Assembly: GCF_016907875.1 (NCBI RefSeq) | Contig: NZ_JAFBCU010000001.1 | Location: 1,302,001 to 1,366,000 of the forward strand | From: Arthrobacter roseus | GTDB lineage: Bacteria > Actinomycetota > Actinomycetes > Actinomycetales > Micrococcaceae | DNA: 64,000 nucleotides | Direction: 5' to 3' | Shown here: in pieces, positions 44,812 to 56,479 of the stretch | Position numbering within the stretch: position 1 is the first letter of the stretch | How the letters are laid out: the number at the start of each line of letters is the position of its first letter | Notes under the pieces: generated by a model | What the model was told of the DNA's origin: nothing | The model's database searches: none | Seen by the model: only the letters and a program-made list of their open reading frames with translations | Translations under genes and position numbers: made by a program

Positions 44812-44893
44812 GCCATCACCCTCCCATACCCGGTTCATGCACGGAATCATCATCTGTTGGCGCTGCGCGATGCTGTCCACCGGAGGAGACCAT

Positions 44894-45247
44894 CTAGAGC
44901 GGGCGACCGCTGAGGATGCAGAACTCGTTACCCTCGGGATCGAGCAAGACCACCCAGGGTTGCTCGCCCTGGCCAACGTCGCCTCGGCGTGCGCCCATCG
45001 CCAGCAGTCTTTCCACCTCGGCTTCTTGATCCTGAGGCCGAAAATCGGGATGTACCCGATTCTTTGCTGCCTTGACATCCTCGACCGGTGCGAAAATCAT
45101 CCCCGGCATCGAATCCGCCGTCGGGCGAATCTCGAATTCTTCATGGCTGTCGATAGTGACAACCCAGTCCAGGGCTTTAACCCACCAGCGTCCGAGGGCC
45201 TGAGGATTTCTCGAATCAACGACTACCTGTTCCCAATTAAGCGGCAT
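44894..45247 (-). CDS. VOC-family glyoxalase-like protein
   Basis: The 117-residue protein has one VOC half-pair of each type: NWEQVVVDSRNPQALGRWW at the start, GMIFAPVEDVKAAKNRVHPD in the middle, and WVVLLDPEGNEFCIL at the end, including the DPEGNEF motif. Members of this group bind small organic ligands or antibiotics. The substrate is unknown. It is separate from the downstream immunity-like gene by 82 bp on the same strand. Confidence 0.85.
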   Translation of the reverse strand: MPLNWEQVVVDSRNPQALGRWWVKALDWVVTIDSHEEFEIRPTADSMPGMIFAPVEDVKAAKNRVHPDFRPQDQEAEVERLLAMGARRGDVGQGEQPWVVLLDPEGNEFCILSGRPL

Positions 45248-45276
45248 CTCCTGATCGTAGTCCCCAGCGCCGGTTG

Positions 45277-45652
45277 CTAGTTGGCCTGGAAATTTCCCGT
45301 CTGCCGGTACAGCTCAAAGAGTCGAAGCACTTCCAGGGTTGGCTTGTGAGTGGGCGCCGGGACGGCGTCGAGGGGAAAGAATTCGATCTCCGCGACTTCG
45401 GAAGCTTCGGGCGTCACGGTTCCCTCCCAGACGGGGAGGTAGAAGCACATGGCGAAGGCGTGAGTCAGGTCTCCATTGGGATAGCGCAAAGTGTGCAGAT
45501 TCGGATCAGAGAGGCTTCCAAAAGGTACTAGAACGTTGGAACAATGCGTGTCCATCGGTGCGCAGGACAAGAACCTGGGCACCTGGCAAGAGTAGGAGGC
45601 GGGATCCAAGGTGCTGACGTAGCTGCCAAACGTACGATCCTACGTAACTCAT
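45277..45652 (-). pseudogene. Nudix hydrolase with the Nudix box deleted
   Basis: The ATG at 45652 opens MSYVGSYVWQLRQHLGSRLL and LPGAQVLVLRTDGHALFQR, a Nudix N-terminus, and the frame stops soon after at KPL. In another frame the C-terminal part resumes as GSLSDPNLHTLRYPNGDLTH and AFAMCFYLPVWEG, then EVAEIEFFPLDAVPAPTH. The GxxxxxExxxxxxxREUxEExGU catalytic box that should lie between is missing, so a deletion near 45510-45540 also changed the frame. The ATG overlaps the stop of the S66 peptidase gene, so both were once coupled. Confidence 0.8.
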
Positions 45653-46677
45653 AGGAGTGTTTGCTCGAGGAATTGGTCTTGCTCATTGAACACCAGATGC
45701 CCGAGGGCCCCGTTGACGATGGGTAGGCGCGGCGGAACGTGCCCGCATTCCACATTGCCGATGATGGGTACACCAAGCGTTCCCAGCGCATCGAGTACAG
45801 CCTCGGACTGCGTGAGCGTTGGAGAGTCGGGGGCTCCGGTGCGGCCAACAAGGATGGCTTTGGCGCCGTCAAAGAATCCTGCCAGGCGCATCCCGTGAAG
45901 GTGACGACAAATCATTGTTGCTTCGGCCCCAGAAGCTTCAATATAGACGATCAACGTTTCATCGGCGCTGCCACGGAGTCGCATGGTGTCAAGGTAGGGA
46001 GTTCCCGCGAGATTGGTCAGTGTCTCTATGCACCCACCGATCAAGCGACCGGTAACGTCCACTTCGTCTTGCCCCTGGTCGAGACGTTCCCACGTACCTT
46101 CGCCGTTCCACGAGTGTTGTGTAACGCCGGGTGTGGTTTCCCAAGGGTTCCAATCATTGACACGGTAAACGCCAGGTGAGGACTGTCGGAAGGATGATCC
46201 TGCAGGCATCGAAGCAATATCAATCCATGACATCAGCGACTCGGGCACCTTGTATGGGGTGTCCATCAGATTACTTCCGTGGATCGTCGCCATCCCTGTC
46301 CGGAGTGTGATGGGTGTGAGCAGCGTCGAAATATCGGAGTATCCGATGAACCACGTCGGTTCGGCGTTAGCCAGCGCATCGAAATCAAGATGCGGAATGA
46401 TGTCGATGGCCGTCGCGCCTCCCCACGGAGGAAGGACAGCTCGAATGTGGGGATCCAGCAGCATGCGCATGAGTTCCGCTGCGCGTTGTTCAACGGGTGC
46501 GCTGACGTGCCTCGCACCGTCCATGCATACACCAACTTCCACTTGGAAGCCGCGATCACGTAGTAGTTGTGTCGCAAAGTCCAGACGTCCTTGGTGTTTT
46601 TCACTGATACCGCTCGACGGCGATGTAACGCCCACGGTATCGCCGAGTGTTAACGGTCGGGGGTAGCGGATATCCAT
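45649..46677 (-). CDS. S66 peptidase, LD-carboxypeptidase/MccF-like
   Basis: With the ATG at 46677 the protein has 342 residues, the usual size, and begins MDIRYPRPLTLGDTVGVTSPSSG. S66 motifs are WFIGYSDISTLLTP (nucleophile Ser), IVYIEASGAEATM (Glu) and NVECGHVPPRLPI (His). The family contains LD-carboxypeptidases of murein recycling and MccF, which cleaves microcin C7-like nucleotide peptides and gives self-immunity. There is no microcin synthesis gene in the window, so either role is possible. It is divergent from ligA. Confidence 0.88.
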   Translation of the reverse strand: MDIRYPRPLTLGDTVGVTSPSSGISEKHQGRLDFATQLLRDRGFQVEVGVCMDGARHVSAPVEQRAAELMRMLLDPHIRAVLPPWGGATAIDIIPHLDFDALANAEPTWFIGYSDISTLLTPITLRTGMATIHGSNLMDTPYKVPESLMSWIDIASMPAGSSFRQSSPGVYRVNDWNPWETTPGVTQHSWNGEGTWERLDQGQDEVDVTGRLIGGCIETLTNLAGTPYLDTMRLRGSADETLIVYIEASGAEATMICRHLHGMRLAGFFDGAKAILVGRTGAPDSPTLTQSEAVLDALGTLGVPIIGNVECGHVPPRLPIVNGALGHLVFNEQDQFLEQTLL

Positions 46678-46803
46678 GAGTTCATACTCACATGGGTTCT
46701 CACTACCCACGAAAGCAGACTCCGACGTCGCGCAAGAATCAAAGTCCGGATCTCGTTCGCCCCAGGACGCCAACCTTAGGGACATAATGTCGACGGCATA
46801 TAG

Positions 46804-49041
<2,238 letters not shown>

Positions 49042-49105
49042 GCGTCCGCAGCCCCAGCCTCATCCACCATCAGCCGGTTCACAAGCAACACGGAAGGGCA
49101 CCACT

Positions 49106-49603
49106 ATGTCCCTGACTATCCGCCCGGCCCGCGACGGCGACTATGACACGATCGGTCGCATCACTGTGGAGGCCTACCTTCACGGTGGCTACTTCGAAAC
49201 CGCCGACCATCCCTACCTGCTGCAGATCCGAGACGCAGCGCATCGTGCTGAACACGCCCTCATCTGGGTAGCCGAACGCGGCAATCGCATCATCGCCTCC
49301 GTAACCCTGGCAAAGGCAGGGGAGCGCTACGCCGAGGTTGCCTATGAGGATGAACTTGAGTTTCGGATGCTCGTGGTGGATCCAGAAGTACAGCGCAGCG
49401 GGGCGGGCCGGGCACTGGTTGAGGCCATCTTGGGTCATGCCCGTGGACTCGAAGGTGTCAACGCCGTCAGCCTCTCCACGGGAAAGACCTGGGAGAGCGC
49501 TCACGCGCTGTACCGGGCGCTCAATTTCACCAGGGTCCCGGAACGTGACTGGAACGTCCCTGGCACCTCGATCGAGCTGGTCGTCTACCGCTACGCCGTC
49601 TAG
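49106..49603 (+). CDS. GNAT family N-acetyltransferase
   Basis: The 165-residue protein has MSLTIRPARDGDYDTIGRIT at the start, FRMLVVDPEVQRSGAGRALV as the acetyl-CoA loop, and WESAHALYRALNFTRVPERD at the end. It lies between ligA and gatC. Its substrate is unknown. The start is well supported by homology pattern. It could be transcribed with ligA, since 64 bp separate them and no terminator is visible. Confidence 0.88.
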   Translation: MSLTIRPARDGDYDTIGRITVEAYLHGGYFETADHPYLLQIRDAAHRAEHALIWVAERGNRIIASVTLAKAGERYAEVAYEDELEFRMLVVDPEVQRSGAGRALVEAILGHARGLEGVNAVSLSTGKTWESAHALYRALNFTRVPERDWNVPGTSIELVVYRYAV

Positions 49604-49680
49604 CTGCTCCTGCCTCCGGGAAAACGGGAGCGAAGCCGTAGACTGGATACCGAAACCCAAACCATCTGCAGGGGAGTTGT

Positions 49681-49977
49681 ATGTCTGCCATCGACCGTCA
49701 GGACGTCGCGCATCTGGCGCGGCTGGCCCATATTGAGATGAGTGCCGAAGAGCTGGAAAAAATGGCGGGGGAGCTCGGCGTCATCGTGGACGCCATCAAG
49801 TCCGTCAGCGAAGTTGCGGGCGAGGATATCCCGGCCACCTCACACCCCATTCCCCTGAATAACGTGTTCCGAGAAGACGTGGTGGGAGAAACCCTGACCG
49901 CAGAAGAGGCCCTCTCAGGAGCGCCCGATTCCGCCGACGGACGATTCAAGGTTCCCGCGATTCTGGATCAGGAGTAA
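49681..49977 (+). CDS. gatC: Aspartyl/glutamyl-tRNA amidotransferase subunit C
   Basis: The 98-residue protein, [20 protein letters not shown] at the start and [19 protein letters not shown] then FKVPAILD at the end, is a typical GatC. It wraps around and stabilises the GatA-GatB pair that amidates misacylated Glu-tRNA(Gln) or Asp-tRNA(Asn). The ribosome site is GCAGGGGAG. It is the first gene of gatCAB; gatA starts 4 bp after its stop. Confidence 0.96.
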   Translation: MSAIDRQDVAHLARLAHIEMSAEELEKMAGELGVIVDAIKSVSEVAGEDIPATSHPIPLNNVFREDVVGETLTAEEALSGAPDSADGRFKVPAILDQE

Positions 49978-49981
49978 ACGC

Positions 49982-51520
49982 ATGTCATCATCCAAACTCA
50001 CGCGGCACACCGCCGCGGTCCTCGCTGAAAAGCTCGCGGCTGGAGAAGTCACCGCAGTCGAAGTGACCCAGGCCCACCTGGACCGCATCGCAGCCGTCGA
50101 CGGTTCACTCAACGCCTTTCTGCACGTCAACACTGACGACGCGCTCGCCGTCGCCGCAGACGTTGACCGTGCCCGCGCCGCCGGGGAGGAACTGCACCCT
50201 CTGGCCGGTGTACCCATTGCTGTCAAGGACCTCATCGTCACCAAGGGCCAGCCCACCACCGCTGGGTCAAAGATGCTTGAAGGATGGATGAGCCCCTACG
50301 ACGCAACCGTGGTCCGCAAGATCCGCGCTGCTCGCATGCCCATCCTCGGCAAGACCAATCTGGACGAATTCGCGATGGGTTCCTCCACGGAACACTCCGC
50401 TTTTGGTCCCACCCGCAACCCCTGGGACCTGGACCGCATCCCGGGTGGATCAGGTGGAGGTTCCGCGGCCGCCGTCGCCGCTTTCGAAGCACCACTGGCA
50501 CTCGGCACTGATACCGGTGGCTCCATCCGCCAGCCTGGCGCTGTCACCGGAACCGTCGGCGTCAAGCCAACGTACGGCGGCGTCTCACGCTATGGCGCCA
50601 TCGCCATGGCGTCGTCGCTCGATCAGATCGGCCCTGTTTCAAGGTCTGTTCTGGACTCCGCGCTGCTACAGGAAGTCATCGGCGGCCATGATCCGGCCGA
50701 TTCAACCTCGCTCCAGGACCCAGTGGGAGAACTGGCTGAGGCAGCAAGGAACGGCAACGTCAACGGAATGAAGATTGGCGTTATCAAGGAACTACAGGGG
50801 GAGGGTTATCAGGAAGGTGTCCAGGCACGCTTCAACGAAACCCTGGACCTCCTGCGCGATGCCGGTGCGGAAATCGTGGAAGTATCCTGCCCCAGCTTCC
50901 AGTACGCCCTCGGCGCCTACTACCTGATCATGCCCTCGGAAGCGTCGTCGAACCTCGCCAAGTACGACGGCGTGCGGTTCGGCACGCGCGAACTGCCAGC
51001 AGATGGACCGCTCACCATTGAACGTGTCATGGCCGCGACCCGAGCAGCCGGGTTCGGTGAGGAAGTCAAGCGACGCATCATCCTGGGGACGTACGCCCTC
51101 AGCGCGGGCTACTACGACGCCTACTATGGCTCGGCGCAGAAGGTCCGCACTCTGATCCAGCGCGATTTCGATGCCGCCTTCGCTCAGGCAGACGTCCTCA
51201 TTTCGCCCACTTCGCCCAACACGGCGTTCAAGCTGGGAGAGAAGCTGGACGATCCTCTGGCCATGTACCTCAATGACATCGCCACTATTCCGGCAAACCT
51301 TGCCGGTATTCCGGGCATCACCGTTCCGGGTGGCCTGTCCGAGGGGCTGCCGGTCGGCATCCAGTTCCTGGCACCTGCCCGAGAAGACGCACGCCTTTAC
51401 CGCGCAGGAGCAGCGCTCGAAGCACTGCTCGAGAACACCTGGGGTGGGCCGCTGCTGAACCAGGCACCGCCGTTGCAGGAGCAGACTCCCGTCCAGACTT
51501 CCGGAGGTACACACTCATGA
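49982..51520 (+). CDS. gatA: Aspartyl/glutamyl-tRNA amidotransferase subunit A
   Basis: The 512-residue protein belongs to the amidase signature family. Its catalytic triad is Lys82 (in [10 protein letters not shown]), Ser157 (in [15 protein letters not shown]) and Ser181 (in [16 protein letters not shown]). It releases ammonia from glutamine, which is passed to the GatB active site. The length is about 15-25 residues over the family average. Its stop overlaps the gatB start (ATGA), which fixes equal expression of both subunits. Confidence 0.97.
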   Translation: MSSSKLTRHTAAVLAEKLAAGEVTAVEVTQAHLDRIAAVDGSLNAFLHVNTDDALAVAADVDRARAAGEELHPLAGVPIAVKDLIVTKGQPTTAGSKMLEGWMSPYDATVVRKIRAARMPILGKTNLDEFAMGSSTEHSAFGPTRNPWDLDRIPGGSGGGSAAAVAAFEAPLALGTDTGGSIRQPGAVTGTVGVKPTYGGVSRYGAIAMASSLDQIGPVSRSVLDSALLQEVIGGHDPADSTSLQDPVGELAEAARNGNVNGMKIGVIKELQGEGYQEGVQARFNETLDLLRDAGAEIVEVSCPSFQYALGAYYLIMPSEASSNLAKYDGVRFGTRELPADGPLTIERVMAATRAAGFGEEVKRRIILGTYALSAGYYDAYYGSAQKVRTLIQRDFDAAFAQADVLISPTSPNTAFKLGEKLDDPLAMYLNDIATIPANLAGIPGITVPGGLSEGLPVGIQFLAPAREDARLYRAGAALEALLENTWGGPLLNQAPPLQEQTPVQTSGGTHS

Positions 51521-53019
51521 CAGAACTGGTCCCCTTCGAGAAGGCCATAGAACAGTATGATCCAGTGCTCGGCTTCGAAGTCCATGTGGAGTTGAACACC
51601 AAAACCAAGATGTTCTCGGCAGCGCCCAACGCTTTCGGTGATGATCCCAACACCAACGTGACGCCGGTATGTCTTGGACTTCCCGGCGTCCTGCCCGTGG
51701 TGAACGGGACCGCGGTCGAGTATTCGATCCTCATCGGGCTCGCGCTCGGGTGCAAGATTGCCGAGTCCTGCACCTTTGCCCGCAAGCAGTACTTCTATCC
51801 GGATACGCCGAAGAACTTTCAGACGTCCCAGTACGAGGACCCGATTGCCTACGACGGTTCCATCGACATCGAGCTGGAAGACGGAACAGTTTTCACAGTA
51901 GAGATCGAACGCGCCCACATGGAGGAAGACGCAGGCAAGCTCACGCACATGGGTGGCGCCAGCGGCCGCATCCAGGGCGCGGATTTCTCCCTCGTGGACT
52001 ACAACCGCTCCGGGGTTCCGCTAGTGGAGATCGTCACCAAACCCATTCAGGGCGTGGGAAACAGAGCTCCTGAACTGGCGAAGGCGTACGTCGCCGCTGT
52101 CCGCGAGATTGTGAAAAATCTCGGTGTCTCGGACGCACGGATGGAGCGCGGCAATGTGCGCTGCGACGCCAACGTGTCGCTGCGGCCTTACGGTCAGGAG
52201 AAGTTCGGAACGCGAACCGAGACCAAGAACGTCAACTCGCTGCGCGCCGTGGACCACGCGGTCCGGTCCGAAATCGAGCGGCAGGCCGGCCTCCTCAACG
52301 CAGGGCTGACCATTACTCAGGAAACCCGTCACTGGCACGAGGACACCCGGACCACCACATCCGGACGTCCCAAGTCCGACGCCGATGATTACCGGTACTT
52401 CCCAGAACCTGACCTGGTGCCCATGGTCACTACCACCGAGTGGATCGAGGAACTGCGCAGCCGTCTGCCGGAGCCTCCAGCCGAACACCGCAAGCGGTTG
52501 AAGTCCGAGTGGGGTTATTCGGATGCCGAGTTCCGCGACGTCGTCAACGCTGGCGTTCTTGAAGCCCTCGGTGAAACTATTGCCGCCGGTGTTTCACCGT
52601 CTGTGGCGCGTAAGTGGTGGATGGGCGAAATCTCCCGCCGTGCCAAGGTAGCCGACGTCGATCCCGTAGATGCTGGGGTGACTCCAGCAATGATCGTGGA
52701 GATCAACGCGCTCATCGAGGCGGGCAAGATCAACGACAAGCTCTCCCGCGAAGTTCTCGACGGCGTTCTTGCCGGCGAAGGCTCGCCCGCAGAGGTTGTC
52801 GAGCAGCGTGGACTGGCTGTCGTGTCCGACGACGGACCGCTCCTTGAAGCGATCGACGCCGCACTGGCAGCTCAGCCCGAGGTTGCTGACAAGATCCGTG
52901 GCGGCAAAGTTCAGGCCGTTGGGGCAATTGTGGGTGGTGTCATGAAGGCCACCCGTGGTCAGGCAGACGCCGGTCGCGTCCGGGAGCTGATCCTGGAGCG
53001 CCTCGACGTCAACGCCTAG
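51517..53019 (+). CDS. gatB: Aspartyl/glutamyl-tRNA amidotransferase subunit B
   Basis: The 500-residue protein has the GatB motifs [49 protein letters not shown] and [15 protein letters not shown], and the C-terminal YqeY-like tRNA-binding part ending [16 protein letters not shown]. It phosphorylates the carboxyl group of the mischarged amino acid and transfers ammonia to it. The set shows that this organism makes Gln-tRNA and perhaps Asn-tRNA by transamidation. Confidence 0.97.
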   Translation: MTELVPFEKAIEQYDPVLGFEVHVELNTKTKMFSAAPNAFGDDPNTNVTPVCLGLPGVLPVVNGTAVEYSILIGLALGCKIAESCTFARKQYFYPDTPKNFQTSQYEDPIAYDGSIDIELEDGTVFTVEIERAHMEEDAGKLTHMGGASGRIQGADFSLVDYNRSGVPLVEIVTKPIQGVGNRAPELAKAYVAAVREIVKNLGVSDARMERGNVRCDANVSLRPYGQEKFGTRTETKNVNSLRAVDHAVRSEIERQAGLLNAGLTITQETRHWHEDTRTTTSGRPKSDADDYRYFPEPDLVPMVTTTEWIEELRSRLPEPPAEHRKRLKSEWGYSDAEFRDVVNAGVLEALGETIAAGVSPSVARKWWMGEISRRAKVADVDPVDAGVTPAMIVEINALIEAGKINDKLSREVLDGVLAGEGSPAEVVEQRGLAVVSDDGPLLEAIDAALAAQPEVADKIRGGKVQAVGAIVGGVMKATRGQADAGRVRELILERLDVNA

Positions 53020-53099
53020 TCGGCCGACGTCGGCTCTTTACTACAGTTGGTGGATAACGGCCGCGGCATCCCGGGGCCCAGTGCGGAAGGAACACTGCA

Positions 53100-54146
53100 G
53101 TGAAAGCACTCTACAAATCCGGGGCACACCCCGGCTTCGAGTTGGTAGACCGTCCCACACCGCAACCCGGTTTCGGTGACGTGTTGATCAGAGTCATGAC
53201 CACCGGCATCTGTGGAACGGACCTTCACATCCAGTCCTGGGATTCATGGGCGCAGGGCATGATCGAGGCTCCACTGATTCCCGGGCACGAGTTCTACGGC
53301 GAAGTGTTGGAGCTCGGCGAGGGCGTGCACGATGTCAAAGTCGGTGACAGGGTCTCTGGCGAAGGGCATATTGTCTGCGGCACCTGCCGTAACTGCCGTG
53401 CCGGGCGCCGCCAGATGTGCATCCGCACAGTGTCGGTCGGAGTCCAGCGCGACGGCGCCTTCGCTGAATACGTGACCATCCCGGAAACAAATGTGTGGGT
53501 GCATCACGACGCTGGTATCACCCCCGAACTCGGTGCCATCTTCGATCCGTTCGGCAACGCTGTACATACGGCGTTGAGTTTTCCGTTGGTGGGCGAGGAC
53601 GTCCTCATCACCGGAGCCGGGCCAATTGGACTGATGGCGATCGCCGTCGCCCGCCACGCTGGTGCCCGCCACATTGCGATCACCGACGTATCGGCTCCTC
53701 GACTGGAACTCGCCAGAAGCCTCGGCGTGGATCTGGCCATCGACGTCTCGAAAACCAGAGTGCGCGAAGCGCAGCAGCACCTGGGCATGCTGGAAGGGTT
53801 CGACGTCGGCATGGAAATGTCCGGTCATCCCACCGCGCTGCCCGAGATGATCGAGAACATGAACCATGGCGGGCAGATTGCGATGCTCGGTCTGCCCAGT
53901 GATGACATCACCATTGACTGGGCCAAGGTCGTCACCCACATGCTCACCCTCAAGGGTATTTACGGCCGCGAAATGTATGAGACCTGGTACGCCATGAGCG
54001 CCATGCTGCAGTCGAACAAGGAGCTGCACCGGTCAATTTCCAGCATCATCACCGATAAGCTGCCCGCCACTCGGTGGGAAGAAGGGTTCGACGCCGCGCG
54101 TTCGGGCTCAGGCGGCAAAGTTGTCCTCGACTGGACTGAAATCTAA
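53100..54146 (+). CDS. tdh: L-threonine 3-dehydrogenase
   Basis: The 348-residue zinc-dependent MDR enzyme oxidises threonine to 2-amino-3-ketobutyrate with NAD. It has Cys38 in [11 protein letters not shown], His63-Glu64 in PGHEFYGEV, structural zinc Cys in [15 protein letters not shown], and [21 protein letters not shown] as the nucleotide loop. The start is GTG. It lies 9 bp before kbl, and the two steps make glycine and acetyl-CoA from threonine. The presence of Tdh-specific WDSWAQGM supports this over other polyol or alcohol dehydrogenases. Confidence 0.95.
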   Translation: MKALYKSGAHPGFELVDRPTPQPGFGDVLIRVMTTGICGTDLHIQSWDSWAQGMIEAPLIPGHEFYGEVLELGEGVHDVKVGDRVSGEGHIVCGTCRNCRAGRRQMCIRTVSVGVQRDGAFAEYVTIPETNVWVHHDAGITPELGAIFDPFGNAVHTALSFPLVGEDVLITGAGPIGLMAIAVARHAGARHIAITDVSAPRLELARSLGVDLAIDVSKTRVREAQQHLGMLEGFDVGMEMSGHPTALPEMIENMNHGGQIAMLGLPSDDITIDWAKVVTHMLTLKGIYGREMYETWYAMSAMLQSNKELHRSISSIITDKLPATRWEEGFDAARSGSGGKVVLDWTEI

Positions 54147-54155
54147 GGAGTTTCC

Positions 54156-55352
54156 ATGTACAGCAGCATGAAGGAACAGCTCAGTGCAGAGCTGGACGAC
54201 ATCAAATCTGCCGGCCTGTTCAAGCATGAACGCCGCATCGACTCACCGCAGTCCAACCGCATCACGGCTGGCGCGCTGGGGCAGGAGGGAAAGTCTGTCC
54301 TGAACTTCTGCGCCAACAATTACCTCGGCCTGGCGGACCACCCAGATATCATTGCGACGGCCAAGACAGCTCTGGATGAGCGCGGATTCGGCATGGCGTC
54401 GGTACGGTTCATCTGCGGCACGCAGGATCTGCACCTGGAGCTGGAGAAGCGAGTCTCGACGTTCCTGGGAACCGAGGACACCATCCTGTTCTCGTCCTGC
54501 TTTGATGCCAACGGCGGTGTTTTTGAGTCGCTGTTCACGGCCGAGGACGCCGTCATCTCTGACGCGCTGAACCACGCGTCCATCATTGATGGGATCCGTC
54601 TGTGCAAGGCCCGTCGCCTGCGGTACGCCAACCGCGACATGGCAGAACTTGAAGCACGGCTGCGGGAAGCATCAGATGCGCGTCGGCGGGTCATCGTCAC
54701 CGACGGAGTGTTCTCCATGGACGGTTTCCTCGCCCCGTTGGAGGCAATCTGCGATCTTGCCGAGAAATACGATGCCCTCGTCATGGTGGATGATTCCCAC
54801 GCCGTGGGCTTCATGGGAGACACCGGCGCTGGAACGCCGGAACATGCTGGGGTGTCGGACCGCATCGACATCTACACCGGAACCTTTGGTAAGGCCCTTG
54901 GCGGTGCATCGGGCGGCTACGTCGCCGGACATGCCGAGATCGTCGCCATGCTTCGGCAGCGTGCACGGCCGTACCTGTTCTCGAACTCCCTGGCACCGGC
55001 GATCGTCGCGGCAACGCTGAAGGCTCTGGACCTCGTGGAAAACAGCGCCGACCTCCGAGCCACGCTATTCGAGAATGCTGCCCTGTTCCGTCGTCGTATG
55101 GCAGAGGAAGGTTTTGACCTGCTCGACGGCGAACACGCCATCGTCCCGGTGATGTTCGGCGATGCCGCCCTTGCGGGGAAAATGGCGGACCAGATGCTCG
55201 AACGCGGCGTCTATGTCACCGCGTTCAGCTACCCGGTGGTGCCGAAGGAACAGGCCCGCATTCGGGTTCAGCTCTCCGCCGCGCACAACGCCGAGGATGT
55301 CGAAGCCTGCGTGCGAGCGTTCGTTGATTCACGGGCTGCTGTAGCCAACTGA
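54156..55352 (+). CDS. kbl: Glycine C-acetyltransferase (2-amino-3-ketobutyrate CoA ligase)
   Basis: The 398-residue PLP enzyme of the alpha-oxoamine synthase family begins [20 protein letters not shown] and has [31 protein letters not shown] and [18 protein letters not shown], where the Lys holds PLP. It splits 2-amino-3-ketobutyrate with CoA to glycine and acetyl-CoA. The ribosome site is AAGGAG. It pairs with tdh; the gene order tdh-kbl is common. Confidence 0.95.
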   Translation: MYSSMKEQLSAELDDIKSAGLFKHERRIDSPQSNRITAGALGQEGKSVLNFCANNYLGLADHPDIIATAKTALDERGFGMASVRFICGTQDLHLELEKRVSTFLGTEDTILFSSCFDANGGVFESLFTAEDAVISDALNHASIIDGIRLCKARRLRYANRDMAELEARLREASDARRRVIVTDGVFSMDGFLAPLEAICDLAEKYDALVMVDDSHAVGFMGDTGAGTPEHAGVSDRIDIYTGTFGKALGGASGGYVAGHAEIVAMLRQRARPYLFSNSLAPAIVAATLKALDLVENSADLRATLFENAALFRRRMAEEGFDLLDGEHAIVPVMFGDAALAGKMADQMLERGVYVTAFSYPVVPKEQARIRVQLSAAHNAEDVEACVRAFVDSRAAVAN

Positions 55353-55381
55353 GGCCACGGGCGTAACTGTACGATGGCGTC

Positions 55382-56428
55382 ATGGCTATGAACTGTGATG
55401 TCCTCATTGTCGGTGGTGGGATTGCCGGGTTGTCGCTCGCGTCGGAGCTGGCGTCGTCTTGCAGCGTTGTGCTCGTGGAAGCGGAGCAGCGGCTTGGCTA
55501 TCACACGTCGTCACGTTCGGCCCGGCAGCTGATTCCCAGTTATGGTCCCGCGGTGGTGCAGAAACTGACCCGACGGACGCTGGAGCTCCTTGATGCCCAG
55601 CTTCCGGAGGTGCTGAAACCCCGCAGTTTCATGTTGGTCGGAACGCACGACGACGTCGCAGGGCGTTTCAGCGACGACATGGAGTGGCTCAGCCACGCTG
55701 AGGCGCTGGAACTCGGCCCGCAGCTGCGCGGTGAGAGTTTTGAAGCTGCCGGCATCGACCGTTCGGCGGTGGGGGTGGATACCGATGCGCTCCTTGAATA
55801 TCACCGTCGACGTGCGAGCGACGCTGGGGCGCAGATTTTCACCGGTGCTGGCGTCCACACTGCTCAGCAGCTGGGTGCCGGTTGGAGCATCGGCGCAGGC
55901 TCCCATGCGTTTGAGGCGAGAATAGTGGTGAATGCCGCTGGTGCTTGGGCGGACAGTCTGGCCGTCATTGCCGGTGTCGGAATTCAGGGCCTGCGTCCGT
56001 ATCGCAGGAGCGCCGCCGTCGTCCGTGCCGAGAACCTACCCGACGACGGCGCCCCCATGGTGGCGGCCGCGGATGAGAGCTTCTACTTCCGGCGTGAAGG
56101 TGACGATTTGCTGATTTCTCCGGCCGAGTCCGTCCCCAGTGTCCCTGAGGACGCGCAACCGAACGTGGCAGAGATTCAGGCGCTCATCACCAGGATCAAT
56201 GCCCTGACCACTCTGGGGATCACCACCGTACAGCGCGCCTGGACCGGTCTGCGGACTCAGAATGCTTCGGGCGTCCCCGTGGTCGGGTTCGATCCTGAGG
56301 CGCAGGGCTTCTTCTGGCTCGCAGGTCAGGGTGGTTATGGCTTCCAGACATCGTCGGGCATTGCCGAACTTGCCGCTGGCATCATCTCGGGAAACACAGA
56401 CGCGGTTCCTGAGCTGCAGCCTTCCTGA
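55382..56428 (+). CDS. FAD-dependent oxidoreductase of the DAO (glycine/D-amino-acid oxidase) family
   Basis: The 348-residue protein has an N-terminal FAD loop DVLIVGGGIAGLSLASELA and the DAO C-terminal motif VVGFDPEAQGFFWLAGQGGY with FQTSSGIAELAAGII. The middle reads TSSRSARQLIPSYGP, typical of the DadA/glycine-oxidase-like branch. It lies 29 bp after kbl and is probably in the same transcript, so it may act on glycine or another amino or 2-hydroxy acid. The exact substrate is unknown. It converges with hutH. Confidence 0.85.
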   Translation: MAMNCDVLIVGGGIAGLSLASELASSCSVVLVEAEQRLGYHTSSRSARQLIPSYGPAVVQKLTRRTLELLDAQLPEVLKPRSFMLVGTHDDVAGRFSDDMEWLSHAEALELGPQLRGESFEAAGIDRSAVGVDTDALLEYHRRRASDAGAQIFTGAGVHTAQQLGAGWSIGAGSHAFEARIVVNAAGAWADSLAVIAGVGIQGLRPYRRSAAVVRAENLPDDGAPMVAAADESFYFRREGDDLLISPAESVPSVPEDAQPNVAEIQALITRINALTTLGITTVQRAWTGLRTQNASGVPVVGFDPEAQGFFWLAGQGGYGFQTSSGIAELAAGIISGNTDAVPELQPS

Positions 56429-56479
56429 CCTCACCGCCACACCCCACCTCGCTCAGCCCCAAATGGGACATCTCTGCCT

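Noticed and set aside
53018-53040. GCCGACGTCGGC after gatB as a terminator
   Set aside because: It is a palindrome with no loop and only a short T stretch; a stable hairpin would need unpaired bases that are not present.
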